Below, in pieces: positions 34,098 to 42,560 of a DNA stretch of 64,000 bases. Under the pieces are notes generated by a model. That model made no database searches. It was not told the DNA's origin and saw only the letters and a program-made list of their open reading frames with translations. The translations under genes and the position numbers were made by a program. The stretch is from the NCBI RefSeq assembly GCF_000717335.1, contig NZ_JNYZ01000004.1, forward strand, positions 248,001-312,000, read 5' to 3'. How positions within the stretch are numbered: the first letter of the stretch is position 1; every line of letters begins with the position of its first letter. Origin of the DNA: Amycolatopsis jejuensis. GTDB lineage: Bacteria > Actinomycetota > Actinomycetes > Mycobacteriales > Pseudonocardiaceae.

Positions 34098-35726
34098 TCA
34101 AGCCGGGGCGTCGCCGGGGTCGCCCCGTCCGGTGGCCGCCAGCAGGAGCTGCAGGTGGGCGAACAACCGCTGGTGGGGATCGGTGAAATCGAGCCCGCTC
34201 ACGGCGGCGGCGCGTTTGATCCGGTGCCGCAGGGTGTTCGGGTGGATGTGCAGGCGCTGCGCGGCGGCACGGACGTCGCCGAGTGCGTCGAAGTACGTGA
34301 CCACCGAGCGGACCAGCCCGGCGTCGTGTTCGAGGTCGTACTCGATCAAGCCGGTGACCCGGGGATCGCGCAGGTAGGGGTTGTCCTCGACCAGCGCGAG
34401 GGTTTCGGACACGAGCACCTCGGCCCGGACGTCGGCCATGGTGGCGACCTCGCTCGCCTTCCCCGACATGACGTTCATGACCCGGTCGGCAGTCTGCCGT
34501 GACTCGGCGATCGCGCCGAAGCGCTCCACAATGGACCCGACGGCCGCGCGGACGTCCTGCTGGAGCCGCCTGCGGGCGGCCGCGACGATCTCCTTGGCCA
34601 GCCCGAGTACCAGCGTCCCGTCGTTTTCCGCAGGCAGATCCGGCAGCAGGAGGTACACCCGAGAGCCGATCGTGGTGGTCAGCGCGGTCCGCCGATACGC
34701 CGCGGCGTGTACCGAGACGAGGTTGGTGATCGCTGCGCTGCGGAGTTCGCGGGCCGGGCGTCCGGGTTCGGTGTCCTGCTCGGCGAAGACCACCACCACG
34801 GCCGGCTTACCCGCATCGATGCCGATGTCGGCGGCCAAAGTGGCGGTGTCGATCCGGTTCTCGAACAGGCTGTTGAGCAGGTCCTGCTGCAGCCGCAGCC
34901 CGGCGGCCGTGCCGGTGCGGCGGCGGACGAGGTGCATGGCCGCGACCCGGGCGGCGCCGAGCAGCGCACCTTCGGCCTGTCCGGTGAGCGGCACGTCGCC
35001 CTCCTGCACCCAGATCGAGCCCAGCAGCTCGGCGTCGGCCCGGATGCCGATGGCGAGCCGCCGCCGGATGCCCAGGTCGGGCCGCTCGCCGATGTGGACG
35101 ACGTCGTCCCCCTCCCGCAACCGGTCGATGATGCCCCATTCCCGCAGTTTCGCCAGGTAGGAGGCAGGTCCCTCGCGGCCGAGAATGGACAGCCTGCGCA
35201 GTTCGTCGACCTGGTCGTCGGACCGCGAGTACGCCAGCACGCGGTTGGCGCTGTCCTCGATGCTGACGCTGCCGCCGGTGAGCGCGGCGACGGTCTGGGC
35301 GAGGGAGAAGAGGTCACCCGCGTCGTCGGCATCGGCCGCGGACGTCGCCTTCGCGTCCGCGATCGCGCCCCGGGCATAGGAATCCAGCTGGTCCCAGCGG
35401 ACTTCGGGGCGGACCGCGAGTACCGCGACCCCGGCGTCGTTGGCCGTCGCCCGCAGGTCGCCGGTCGCGTCGCTGTCCGGCACCTTGACCGCCACCACCG
35501 CCGCCCCGCGCCGGGCGGCCGCCCGCACCAGCCGCGCCGCGGCCCGGCCCCGCGAACCGATGATCAGGACCAGGTCGCCGGTATAGGAGTCGGGCTCGTC
35601 GTCCGGGTCGAGGATCACGACCCCGTTGACCTCGACCTCCAGACCGGCCGGGGCAGCGAGGAGATCGGCCAGCGGCGCGCCGAGCGACACCAGCAGCTGC
35701 CGAAGGGTCGCGCTCTCGTTTCCCAT
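34098..35726 (-). CDS. PucR family transcriptional regulator
   Basis: A 542-residue PucR-type regulator. The N-terminal PucR domain runs to about residue 120 (LRQLLVSLGAPLADLLAAP). A GAF-like and GGDEF-like middle follows. The C-terminal helix-turn-helix reads DVRAAAQRLHIHPNTLRHRI. PucR regulators control purine, amine or amino-acid catabolism. A perfect 16-bp palindrome lies 22 bases upstream of its start, between it and the divergent channel-like gene. The amino-acid permease at 37401 is a plausible target. Confidence 0.92.
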   Translation of the reverse strand: MGNESATLRQLLVSLGAPLADLLAAPAGLEVEVNGVVILDPDDEPDSYTGDLVLIIGSRGRAAARLVRAAARRGAAVVAVKVPDSDATGDLRATANDAGVAVLAVRPEVRWDQLDSYARGAIADAKATSAADADDAGDLFSLAQTVAALTGGSVSIEDSANRVLAYSRSDDQVDELRRLSILGREGPASYLAKLREWGIIDRLREGDDVVHIGERPDLGIRRRLAIGIRADAELLGSIWVQEGDVPLTGQAEGALLGAARVAAMHLVRRRTGTAAGLRLQQDLLNSLFENRIDTATLAADIGIDAGKPAVVVVFAEQDTEPGRPARELRSAAITNLVSVHAAAYRRTALTTTIGSRVYLLLPDLPAENDGTLVLGLAKEIVAAARRRLQQDVRAAVGSIVERFGAIAESRQTADRVMNVMSGKASEVATMADVRAEVLVSETLALVEDNPYLRDPRVTGLIEYDLEHDAGLVRSVVTYFDALGDVRAAAQRLHIHPNTLRHRIKRAAAVSGLDFTDPHQRLFAHLQLLLAATGRGDPGDAPA

Positions 35727-35747
35727 CTCACCCCACCATGGGCACCA

Positions 35748-35763
35748 TTGTCGGATCCGACAA
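35748..35763. promoter_or_regulatory. Perfect 16-bp palindrome between pucR-type gene and channel gene
   Basis: TTGTCGGATCCGACAA equals its reverse complement. It is 22 bases before the PucR start and 104 before the channel gene start, and is the best candidate for a PucR operator. Confidence 0.6.
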
Positions 35764-35866
35764 CGTCCTCGGCGAAACAGTAGCCGTTCGCACCATATGC
35801 GGAAAGCCCGCGCTTTCTAAGGTTCTCGGAATACGGATCACCGCTCACCGACGAGGCGCGACGACC

Positions 35867-37204
35867 ATGCAGGTACTCCTGATCGGCGAAGACGCACTGG
35901 CCGACGCTGTCGCCGGGTACCTCTCCGCGTGGGGAGCGCAGGTCCGGCGGCTCGACGCACCGGCGGATCTCCACCGGGAACTCGACACGACGACCGACCT
36001 CGTGGTCATCGTCTCGCGCGACGACATCCGGGTGCTGCGGCACGCGCTGCTCGTGGAGCACGTCCGGCCCGGGATTCCGTTGCTGGTCACGCTTTTCGAC
36101 AAGACGGTGGCCGGGGAAGTGGTGCGGTCGGTGCCGCATTGCACGGTGGTGAGCATGACCGACGCGCTGGTCCCCGCGTTGCTGGGGCCGTGCATCACCG
36201 ACGAGCTGCTGAGCCTGTCGATGACGGCCGCCGGGGACCACGTCGGGGTCCGGCGCAATCTGGACGTCGTCCGGCCGCGGTCGGCCGAGATCGTCCGGAA
36301 GCGCAGTGTCCGGGAATGGCTGCACGCGCAGTTCCGCCCGCTGGACGGGAGCAACCGCAGCCTGCTGACCGGGCTCACCGGGCTGGTGGCAATTCTGGTA
36401 CTGGACACGGTTCTCGGCGTGCTCGCGTTCCACGAACCGGTGCTCACCGCGTTGTGGAACGCCGCCAAGACGCTGACCACCGTCGGGCCGATCGTGGTAC
36501 CGGAGCACGTTCCCGGTTGGTACCAAGCGTTGTCCGCCTTCACCCTGCTGTGCGCGCTCGGGTTCACCGCGCTGTTCACGGCCGGGCTGGTGGACCGCGT
36601 CACGTCCGGCCGGTTCACCGGCATCGTCGGCGCCCGCGCGGTGCCTCGCCGCGGGCACGTGATCGTGGTCGGGCTCGGGCAGGTGGGCATCCGGCTGTGT
36701 CTCGAGGTGCAACGCCTCGGCATCGCGGTGGTGGCGGTGGAACGGGATGCCGGGGCGGAATGCGTTCCGCTGGCCAAGTATCTCGGCATCCCGGTGGTCT
36801 TCGGCCGCGGCGGGGACCGGTTCCTCTTGCAGAAACTGGCGCTGTCCAAGGCACGGGCGATCGTCGCCGCGTCGTCCGACGTCATGGACAACATCTCGGT
36901 CGCCGCCGCGGCCCGCGCGATCGCGCCCGACCAGAACATCGTGCTGCGCTCGAGCGGGAACGAGGACCTCACCGCCGAATCCCAATCCCTGTTCCGGATC
37001 GCGACCGCGTGCGACACCAACCTGATCGGAGGGTCTTTCATCGCTGCCACCGCATTGGGGTTCCGGCCCCGCGCCGCATTCACCGTCGGCCACCGGGTCT
37101 ACGTGCTGCTCGCCGACGGGACCGTGCACCAGGTAGAGGAATGGGAAACCGCCGCGGCGGCCAAGGTACCCGAGGTGCCCGCCCCGGCCGGGGGTGAGCC
37201 GTGA
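35867..37204 (+). CDS. Potassium-channel/TrkA-like membrane protein with two Rossmann domains
   Basis: A 445-residue protein. It has an N-terminal RCK-like Rossmann domain (VLLIGEDALADAV; the glycine motif is imperfect), then a helix around LLTGLTGLVAILVLDTVLGV. A pore-loop-like segment TLTTVGPIVV and a second helix (LSAFTLLCALGFTALFTAGL) follow. A C-terminal TrkA-N domain with HVIVVGLGQVGIRL completes it. The filter reads TVGP instead of TVGYG, so potassium conduction is doubtful. ATG 35867 is the first good start; no strong ribosome binding site is visible. Its stop overlaps the GTG of a small Cys-rich gene. Confidence 0.8.
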   Translation: MQVLLIGEDALADAVAGYLSAWGAQVRRLDAPADLHRELDTTTDLVVIVSRDDIRVLRHALLVEHVRPGIPLLVTLFDKTVAGEVVRSVPHCTVVSMTDALVPALLGPCITDELLSLSMTAAGDHVGVRRNLDVVRPRSAEIVRKRSVREWLHAQFRPLDGSNRSLLTGLTGLVAILVLDTVLGVLAFHEPVLTALWNAAKTLTTVGPIVVPEHVPGWYQALSAFTLLCALGFTALFTAGLVDRVTSGRFTGIVGARAVPRRGHVIVVGLGQVGIRLCLEVQRLGIAVVAVERDAGAECVPLAKYLGIPVVFGRGGDRFLLQKLALSKARAIVAASSDVMDNISVAAAARAIAPDQNIVLRSSGNEDLTAESQSLFRIATACDTNLIGGSFIAATALGFRPRAAFTVGHRVYVLLADGTVHQVEEWETAAAAKVPEVPAPAGGEP

Positions 37205-37350
37205 CCGCCGTCGTGCTCGACCTCGTACCCCGGTTGTGGCCGAGAGGCCTGTACTGCCCGTGCGGGCGCCGGCTCAGCCGCTGCGACGGCTGTGGCGAAC
37301 TCCGGTGCCTGGACTGTGATCCCTACCGTTCCGAAGATTGTTCAGACTGA
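37201..37350 (+). CDS. Small Cys-rich (zinc-ribbon-like) protein, 49 residues
   Basis: GTG 37201 overlaps the channel gene stop (GTGA) and opens a 49-codon frame ending at TGA 37348-37350. It contains seven Cys, arranged CPC near residue 20, then CDGC, CLDC and one near the C-terminus, suggesting one or two zinc-binding knuckles. No known family is recognised. Translational coupling suggests it is made in step with the channel-like protein and may bind its cytoplasmic domain. Confidence 0.6.
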   Translation: MTAVVLDLVPRLWPRGLYCPCGRRLSRCDGCGELRCLDCDPYRSEDCSD

Positions 37351-37400
37351 AACTCTTCAGGCTGGAAACGACGCGCAATGATGCGCAGTGAGGAAATGGC

Positions 37401-38870
37401 ATGGCCACCAGAACCCGTAACCTCGGGTCGAGCTCGTCGATGTTCCGCCGGAAGCCCATCGAACAGATCGGGTCGTCGTCCGGCGGAAGTCATTCCCTGA
37501 AGGCCGCACTCGGTCTCCGGCAGCTCACGGCGATCGGCGTCGGCGGCATCATCGGCGCCGGCATCTTTTCTCTTGCCGGAGCCGTGGCGCACGGTACCGC
37601 GGGCCCGGCCGTGCTGATCTCGTTCCTCATCGCCGGAATCGCGAGCGCGGCGGCAGCATTCTCGTACGCCGAATTCGCCGGGCTGATCCCGAAAGCGGGT
37701 TCGGCCTACACCTACGGATACGCGGTACTCGGCGAAGTCGTGGGCTGGGCGATCGGCTGGGATCTGCTGCTCGAATACACGGCCATCGTCGCCGTGGTCG
37801 CGATCGGCATTTCCGGCTATTTCAACGACCTGCTCGGCTTCCTGCAAGTCGGGCTGCCGCAATGGATGCTCGGCGCGCCCGGCACCGAACCGGCCACGGT
37901 CGCGGCCGGAACGTACAAGATCAACCTGTTCGCGGTGCTGCTGTGCCTGCTGATCGCGTGGATTCTCAACCAGGGCATGCAAAACGCCGCCCGGTTCGAG
38001 ACCTTGCTGGTGTACCTCAAGGTCGCCGTGGTGATCGTGGTGATCGTGGTCGGCGCGTTCCACATCAAGGCGGGCAACTACAACCCGTTCTTCCCGTTCG
38101 GCATCTCCGGCGCATTCACCGGCGCGGCAACGGTCTTCTTCGCGGTCTTCGGCTACGACGCCATGTCGACCGCAGCCGAGGAATCGAAAGACTCCCAAAA
38201 GCACATGCCGAAAGCAATCCTGTACTCGCTCGCGATTTCCATGGTGCTCTACGTGCTGGCCTGTCTCGTGCTGACCGGAATGGTCAACTTCCGCGACATC
38301 AGTTCCGAAAGCGCCTTCTCCAGTGCCTTTGCTTCGATCGGCTTGCCCGCCCTCGGCGCGGTCATCGCGATCGGCGCAATCCTGGGTATCCTGACCGTGC
38401 TGTTCACCTTCCTGATGGGCGCCTCGCGCGTCGGCTTCTCCATGAGCCGCGACGGTCTCCTGCCCCAGTGGTTCGGCAAAACCAGCAAGCGCAGGCAGGT
38501 ACCGAGCCGGATGACCTGGCTGCTCGGCGCGTCGTCCGCGGTGATCGCCGGCCTGCTGCCGATCGGCGAGGCCGCCGAGCTGACCAACATCGGCATCCTG
38601 CTGGCGTTCGTCCTGGTGTGCATCTCGGTGATCGTGCTGCGGTACCGGCGCCCCGACCTGCCGCGTGGCTTCAAATGCCCGGGAATGCCGTTCGTACCCC
38701 TGATCGGAATCGGGTTCTCCTTGTGGCTGATCACCTTCCTCGACCCGCACACCTGGCTGCGCTTCGGCATCTGGTTCGCGGTGGGGCTGGTCATCTACTT
38801 CGCCTACGGTAAGCGGAAGTCGCTGCTCGCCCCGGGTAATGCCGAGGAAACACCGGCAGAAACCCGCTGA
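37401..38870 (+). CDS. APC-family amino acid permease (YfnA/CAT type)
   Basis: A 489-residue permease with about 12 membrane helices. The substrate-binding GVGGIIGAGIF in the first helix is typical of the APC superfamily, followed by ALSYAEF-like ASAAAAFSYAEFAGL and the helix-6 motif FFAVFGYDAMSTAAEESKD. It belongs to the cationic amino acid transporter-like group. ATG 37401 has GAGGAA five bases upstream. Small inverted repeats (CTGAAACTCTTCAG; GCGCAATGATGCGC) lie in the 50 bases before it. A strong hairpin follows the gene. Confidence 0.93.
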   Translation: MATRTRNLGSSSSMFRRKPIEQIGSSSGGSHSLKAALGLRQLTAIGVGGIIGAGIFSLAGAVAHGTAGPAVLISFLIAGIASAAAAFSYAEFAGLIPKAGSAYTYGYAVLGEVVGWAIGWDLLLEYTAIVAVVAIGISGYFNDLLGFLQVGLPQWMLGAPGTEPATVAAGTYKINLFAVLLCLLIAWILNQGMQNAARFETLLVYLKVAVVIVVIVVGAFHIKAGNYNPFFPFGISGAFTGAATVFFAVFGYDAMSTAAEESKDSQKHMPKAILYSLAISMVLYVLACLVLTGMVNFRDISSESAFSSAFASIGLPALGAVIAIGAILGILTVLFTFLMGASRVGFSMSRDGLLPQWFGKTSKRRQVPSRMTWLLGASSAVIAGLLPIGEAAELTNIGILLAFVLVCISVIVLRYRRPDLPRGFKCPGMPFVPLIGIGFSLWLITFLDPHTWLRFGIWFAVGLVIYFAYGKRKSLLAPGNAEETPAETR

Positions 38871-38875
38871 TACCA

Positions 38876-38919
38876 GCGAAACGGCCGGTACCGCATTGCC
38901 GCGGTACCGGCCGTTTCGC
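38876..38919 (+). terminator. Long perfect hairpin after the permease gene
   Basis: GCGAAACGGCCGGTACCGC (38876-38894) pairs over 19 bp without mismatch with 38901-38919 around a six-base loop, six bases after the permease stop. There is no long T-tract, but the stem is strong enough to end transcription in either direction. Confidence 0.75.
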
Positions 38920-39009
38920 ACTTCCCGGTCCGGGCAGCCCGCCTCGCCGAGCGCCGGGATCTGCAGCCGATCGCTTTCGCGCACCCGGTTCGGGTGGTCG
39001 TTGTCCCGC

Positions 39010-39145
39010 TGACAGGTTGTCAACTCTGGCTGACAAGTCAGGACGGGCGCGCCGTCCCCAGTGCTGGTGCGCAGCGAGCGGGCCGAATGGGAACTGCCCG
39101 GCGGCCGGATCGAGCCCGGCGAGACGTCGGAGGAATGCCGGACCT
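39010..39145 (+). pseudogene. NUDIX hydrolase fragment
   Basis: One frame gives WLTSQDGR. After a frameshift near 39057 another gives VLVRSERAEWELPGGRIEPG followed by ETSEEC, the first half of a NUDIX box. The expected REXXEEXG half and the remainder are lost. Confidence 0.5.
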
Positions 39146-39399
39146 ACGGATGCACGCCCACCTCGGACGCCGGGCCAGTGCTCAGCCACGTTCGCCGAAC
39201 ACGGGTTATCGTCCGGTACCGGATGACGGCGCACGCTTCGTATCCATCCCCGGATGACCTTCACGTTGGCATGCACCAAATGCATCGACCGATGGCCCGC
39301 CCGCTCAGCGACGATTCGCGGTGTTGTCGTTTCTTCTGCGGTGCACGGATCGATGCCCGGTCGAGAAGGAACCGGACAACGCTCCGCCTGACTGACTCG

Positions 39400-39433
39400 G
39401 ACGGCGGTGCCACGACGTCGCGGCACCGCCGTC
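39400..39433. terminator. Hairpin, possible terminator of the giant-gene operon
   Basis: GACGGCGGTGCC (39400-39411) pairs perfectly with GGCACCGCCGTC (39422-39433) over 12 bp with a 10-base loop. It lies 359 bases beyond the last minus-strand gene (39792) and has no clear T-tract. Confidence 0.3.
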
Positions 39434-39791
39434 AGCCGGGGTGCTTCTCGAACGCATCACGACCGCCGAACACGACCCGGAAAAGTCCGGTGTCTGCTGG
39501 GCGCTGTCCATGCAGGACAGGAAGCCTCACGTAGGTGTCCGTGGTGACCGGGAATGCTGAATTGTTCCGGTGCCGACGGGAGCCGGCTTTCCGCCGCACT
39601 CATCGTTGCCCGGCCAACGTCGAGCGGATGCCGGTTCAGGCCGACCAGAGCCACGACCACCAGCGGCGACCGTAGGTGGTCTGAACCGCCCCAGGTTTGA
39701 GGTAGAACGACGGCGACCACCTCGAACCGCGCTGTTAGCGGGAAAGGTCAGGCAGTTCGAGGAGTTGCCCGGCTGCTCGCCGTGGCCGGAA

Positions 39792-40781
39792 CTACCTGTT
39801 CACCGAAACCGGGTCTGCCGGCCCGCGCGGATTCAGCGCGCCGGGGTCGAGCAGGTGCTGGAGCGCCCGGTGAACGGCCACCGCGTCCGGTTGTCGCGGC
39901 GGGCCGGCGACCGCCCGGATGTGGGCAAGGAACGGCGCGCATGGGGCCAATCCGTGCTCCGCCAGGTAGTAGGCCACCGCGTCCGGCCACAGCCAGGTCC
40001 CATCGGTGCGGTAGCTCGCCGGCACCACCTCGCCGCGTTCCGGCGCTACGACGTCCGGCAGGGTGGCATCGGTGGCCAGGAGAAGGAAGCCGGCACGGAG
40101 GTACTCAAGGGTACGTCCGAGTTCGACAGGATCGGAAATCCGCACATGGCCCGAGCCGACCGCGGACCCGTCAGCGTGCTCGAAGACCGTTGCTACCCGC
40201 AGCTCCGGCTGCTCGGCCGCCGCCCAGGCCAGTACCCCGTAACCCCGCGCCACCCGCTGGTAAACAGGCACCTCCCCCGGCCCCACGACCTCGATACCCG
40301 CGCCCCCGGACCGAATCGCCGCATGCAACCGCCCGGTCAGCGCAGCGAGGTCGGCACTTCCGTCGGTGGTGATGACATAGACCGGCAGCGGTGCTGCTTC
40401 CCGGCGCAACGGCCTCCGGTGGGCAAGCCACAGTCCGCGGGCAGCCGGCGTCCGCTCCAGAACCTGGACCAGCACAGCGGTTTGTGCTTCGTCGGCGTCG
40501 TCGCCCGCTTCGGCAAACACCCAAGGCAACGCCGGGACTTCGTCGGTGATCGGAATACTGGTGAAGACCTCCGCGGCGGAGTCGTCGAGCCACTCGCTGA
40601 GCACCCCGGCCTGCGCAACCGTCATCGACCGGGAGCAAGCTGCGAGCTCGCGCGTGACAATGTCCGCGACCACACCGAACCCACCCCCGGCCAGCTGCAG
40701 CCGCGCCGATTCCAGCGCCTCGTCCGGAATCAGGCCTGCGACACCCAGCAATACTTCGTGCATCCGGACCGCAGGGGACAC
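39792..40781 (-). CDS. Conserved protein of the secretion/giant-protein locus, function unknown
   Basis: A 329-residue protein starting at GTG 40781 (GGAGG eight bases upstream). It has a helical N-terminal part (MHEVLLGVAGLIPDEALESA), a middle with ITDEVPALPWVFAEA, and a C-terminal part with EVVPASYRTDGTWLWPDAV and YYLAEHGLAPCAPFLAHIR. The last segment looks like a domain that recurs beside large secreted proteins of actinomycetes. No catalytic motif is recognised. It is last in the minus-strand series giant gene, 41556, 40981, 39792; a role in handling the giant protein is inference from position. Confidence 0.6.
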   Translation of the reverse strand: MSPAVRMHEVLLGVAGLIPDEALESARLQLAGGGFGVVADIVTRELAACSRSMTVAQAGVLSEWLDDSAAEVFTSIPITDEVPALPWVFAEAGDDADEAQTAVLVQVLERTPAARGLWLAHRRPLRREAAPLPVYVITTDGSADLAALTGRLHAAIRSGGAGIEVVGPGEVPVYQRVARGYGVLAWAAAEQPELRVATVFEHADGSAVGSGHVRISDPVELGRTLEYLRAGFLLLATDATLPDVVAPERGEVVPASYRTDGTWLWPDAVAYYLAEHGLAPCAPFLAHIRAVAGPPRQPDAVAVHRALQHLLDPGALNPRGPADPVSVNR

Positions 40782-40980
40782 TGTGATCACCTCCAGCCCC
40801 ACTATGGCACAGCCGACGGCCTCACCGGCCCAGTCTGGCCCGAGGTGGCCGGCCGTCGGCAAACCCTTCACCAACCGCCACCTCGCCCGGGCACCGGTCC
40901 GGGCCGGATGCCCGGTGGGAACAGGTAGCGCCGATCAGCAGTCTGGCAAGCCGCGCGCAGCACCACGTGGCATCCGCGGA

Positions 40981-41559
40981 TCAGTCCTGCGCATCGGTCA
41001 TCCGTGCGTACAACGCCGCGACCTCCTCGTCGCTCATTGCCGCCGTCTCCCGGATGAACTCATCGGTCAGCCGGACCGATGCCGCTCCGCCCGGGTTGAA
41101 CAGAACGTGCACTCCGGCGGAGAGCAGATCGGTCAGCTCGGCCAGGTCGACCCGCTGCCAGGCCGGTGCCGCGATGCCCGCGCGGTGCGGTTCCGCGGTG
41201 GCGACGACGAGGCATGCGATTTCGTCGGGGGAAGGCGTGACCAGGGGACGGCCATCACCGTTCATGGCAACGTCGACCAGGCAGTCACGCAGCATCAGGC
41301 GGATGTGGGTCGCCTCCGCACGACTCTGCAGGACCAGCCGCAGCACCGCGTCAAGCGGGTCGGTCGGCGAATTCGCGTCCGAGGGCAGGTACTCCGGGTT
41401 CGCCCGGAACTTCCCCGGTTTTCCGTCCTCGATCGGCCACAGCCCGACGACCGCTTCGAGCGGCGGCGTTTCGTCCTCGGCTGCGGGCGCCCACGCCGGG
41501 TCCATCAGCAGCACCCAGTTCTCCGTGTCGCCTTCCGGGTTCGTCATGGTGTCCATCAT
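40981..41559 (-). CDS. Type VII secretion system-associated protein
   Basis: A 192-residue protein with WVLLMDPAWAPA, PPLEAVVGLWPIEDGKPGKF, NPEYLPSDANSPTDPLDAVL and GVHVLFNPGGAASVRLTDEF. These match the type VII secretion system-associated family and the C-terminal domain of 31415-32119. The ATG overlaps the preceding stop (ATGA), so it is coupled to the upstream small gene. Confidence 0.78.
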   Translation of the reverse strand: MMDTMTNPEGDTENWVLLMDPAWAPAAEDETPPLEAVVGLWPIEDGKPGKFRANPEYLPSDANSPTDPLDAVLRLVLQSRAEATHIRLMLRDCLVDVAMNGDGRPLVTPSPDEIACLVVATAEPHRAGIAAPAWQRVDLAELTDLLSAGVHVLFNPGGAASVRLTDEFIRETAAMSDEEVAALYARMTDAQD

Positions 41560-42011
41560 GGCCTCTCAGTCCTGGGTCCGCTTCCTGCGGGAATCAAGCG
41601 CGCGCTCCCGGGCGGCGCGGTGTTCTCCGGTTGCGCAGGGGTGTTCCCCGTCTTTCCTGCGAGCGCGCCGAACATCTTGTTCAGCTCGCCCACCGCGACC
41701 AGCTCGTGGTAGCCACGGCGCTCGGCCTCGGCCAGCTCCTTCTGCCCAAGCTCGTGCGGCGGCAGAATGACTTCGATCGGCACCGTCCGTTCGGTGCCGT
41801 CCCGCACGGCCTCGAACCGAACCCGGACGTCGTCGTCCGGAAGATCGAGCCCCAGCGCACCCAGCTGCGCCGCCTCCACCTCCAGCTCGTGCCGGAACAC
41901 CCCGGCCACCAAGTTCGCGAGCTGCCGCTCCAGCCTCGTGTCCGGCTCTCGCCCGGCGAACAGGGCGTAACCGTTGCCAGGGCCGGACGCGCTGATCACG
42001 ACCTCCGGCAT
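41556..42011 (-). CDS. Small conserved protein of the giant-protein locus (YbaB-like in size)
   Basis: A 151-residue soluble protein starting ATG 42011 with AAGGAGG six bases upstream. It has ISASGPGNGYALFAGREPDT, a central helical part and DDVRVRFEAVRDGTERTVPI. The C-terminal tail is Pro-rich. The size, position and pairing with a type VII-associated gene resemble partners or chaperones encoded beside secreted substrates, but no family is securely recognised. Confidence 0.6.
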   Translation of the reverse strand: MPEVVISASGPGNGYALFAGREPDTRLERQLANLVAGVFRHELEVEAAQLGALGLDLPDDDVRVRFEAVRDGTERTVPIEVILPPHELGQKELAEAERRGYHELVAVGELNKMFGALAGKTGNTPAQPENTAPPGSARLIPAGSGPRTERP

Positions 42012-42059
42012 CCCGGCCTCCTTGCGCCTGCGCCGCGCCCCAGCACACACGAACAGGCG

Positions 42060-42535
42060 GGCGATTTCGTGCAGCGCCCCGACGGCTGTACCCAGGACTG
42101 CCTTGCTGCGCCCGGAAAACGGACCGTCACCGGTTCGATCCGGCTCGCCGCCAGCTCGGCCAGCATGACCGCGGGGCAGGCTTCCCCTCCGACCTCACCT
42201 CGGTGTAGAAGCCCCCGTAGTTGATTCCGCGGTTGCCTGTCACGTGGTTGCTGGTGGAGATCTCACTAGCGCCGAACAGCCGGATCTTCGACCGGACGAT
42301 CTTTTCCCACCGGGCGCGGTGAAGCCCTTCTCGTCGTGGTGCATGGCCACCGTGAATCGCCCGGGCGGGCCGGCCCCCGGCCTCACCTGGAGCCGGGAAG
42401 AACACGCCGTCGACCTTGCCCCGTCTCGTCTAGCAGCGGTACGAAGTCCACTTCGGACAGTTCGATCCGCGACGCCGGAACGAGATCGGCAAGCGGCACC
42501 CGGCTGGTCCAGGGTCACGCCGCGGCTCGCGTCCG
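42060..42535 (-). pseudogene. Multiply frameshifted gene remnant downstream of the giant gene
   Basis: Coding-like stretches follow one another in different minus frames: VPLADLVPASRIELSEVDFV (from about 42510), KVDGVFFPAPGE, RFTVAMHHDEKGFTAP (about 42340), RWEKIVRSKIRLFGASEIST, and AVMLAELAASRIEPVTVRF (about 42140). Read together they look like one protein of about 150 residues broken by at least three frameshifts. The family is unknown. Its place between the giant gene and its small partner suggests a lost partner or immunity-like gene. Confidence 0.45.
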
Positions 42536-42560
42536 GCCCGAACGGTCCTGTCTCGGCCCG

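Larger units (their letters stand above)
38920..39791. other. Gene-poor stretch with remnants
   Basis: No intact gene is supported in these 870 bases. It contains a NUDIX fragment (39010-39145), a short minus-strand segment resembling half a LysM repeat (about 38930-39005, weak), and a 12-bp-stem hairpin (39400-39433). An 87-codon minus-strand frame (39457-39720) is unrecognised. Codon bias breaks down here relative to the flanking genes, as expected for decaying DNA between the permease and the secretion locus. Confidence 0.5.

Noticed and set aside
38930..39005. Half LysM-like motif on the minus strand (RVRESDRLQIPAL)
   Set aside because: Too short and without the first half of the repeat; it could be chance.
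39457..39720. 87-codon minus-strand frame in the gene-poor stretch
   Set aside because: No ribosome binding site or recognisable similarity is seen; the surrounding DNA looks decayed.
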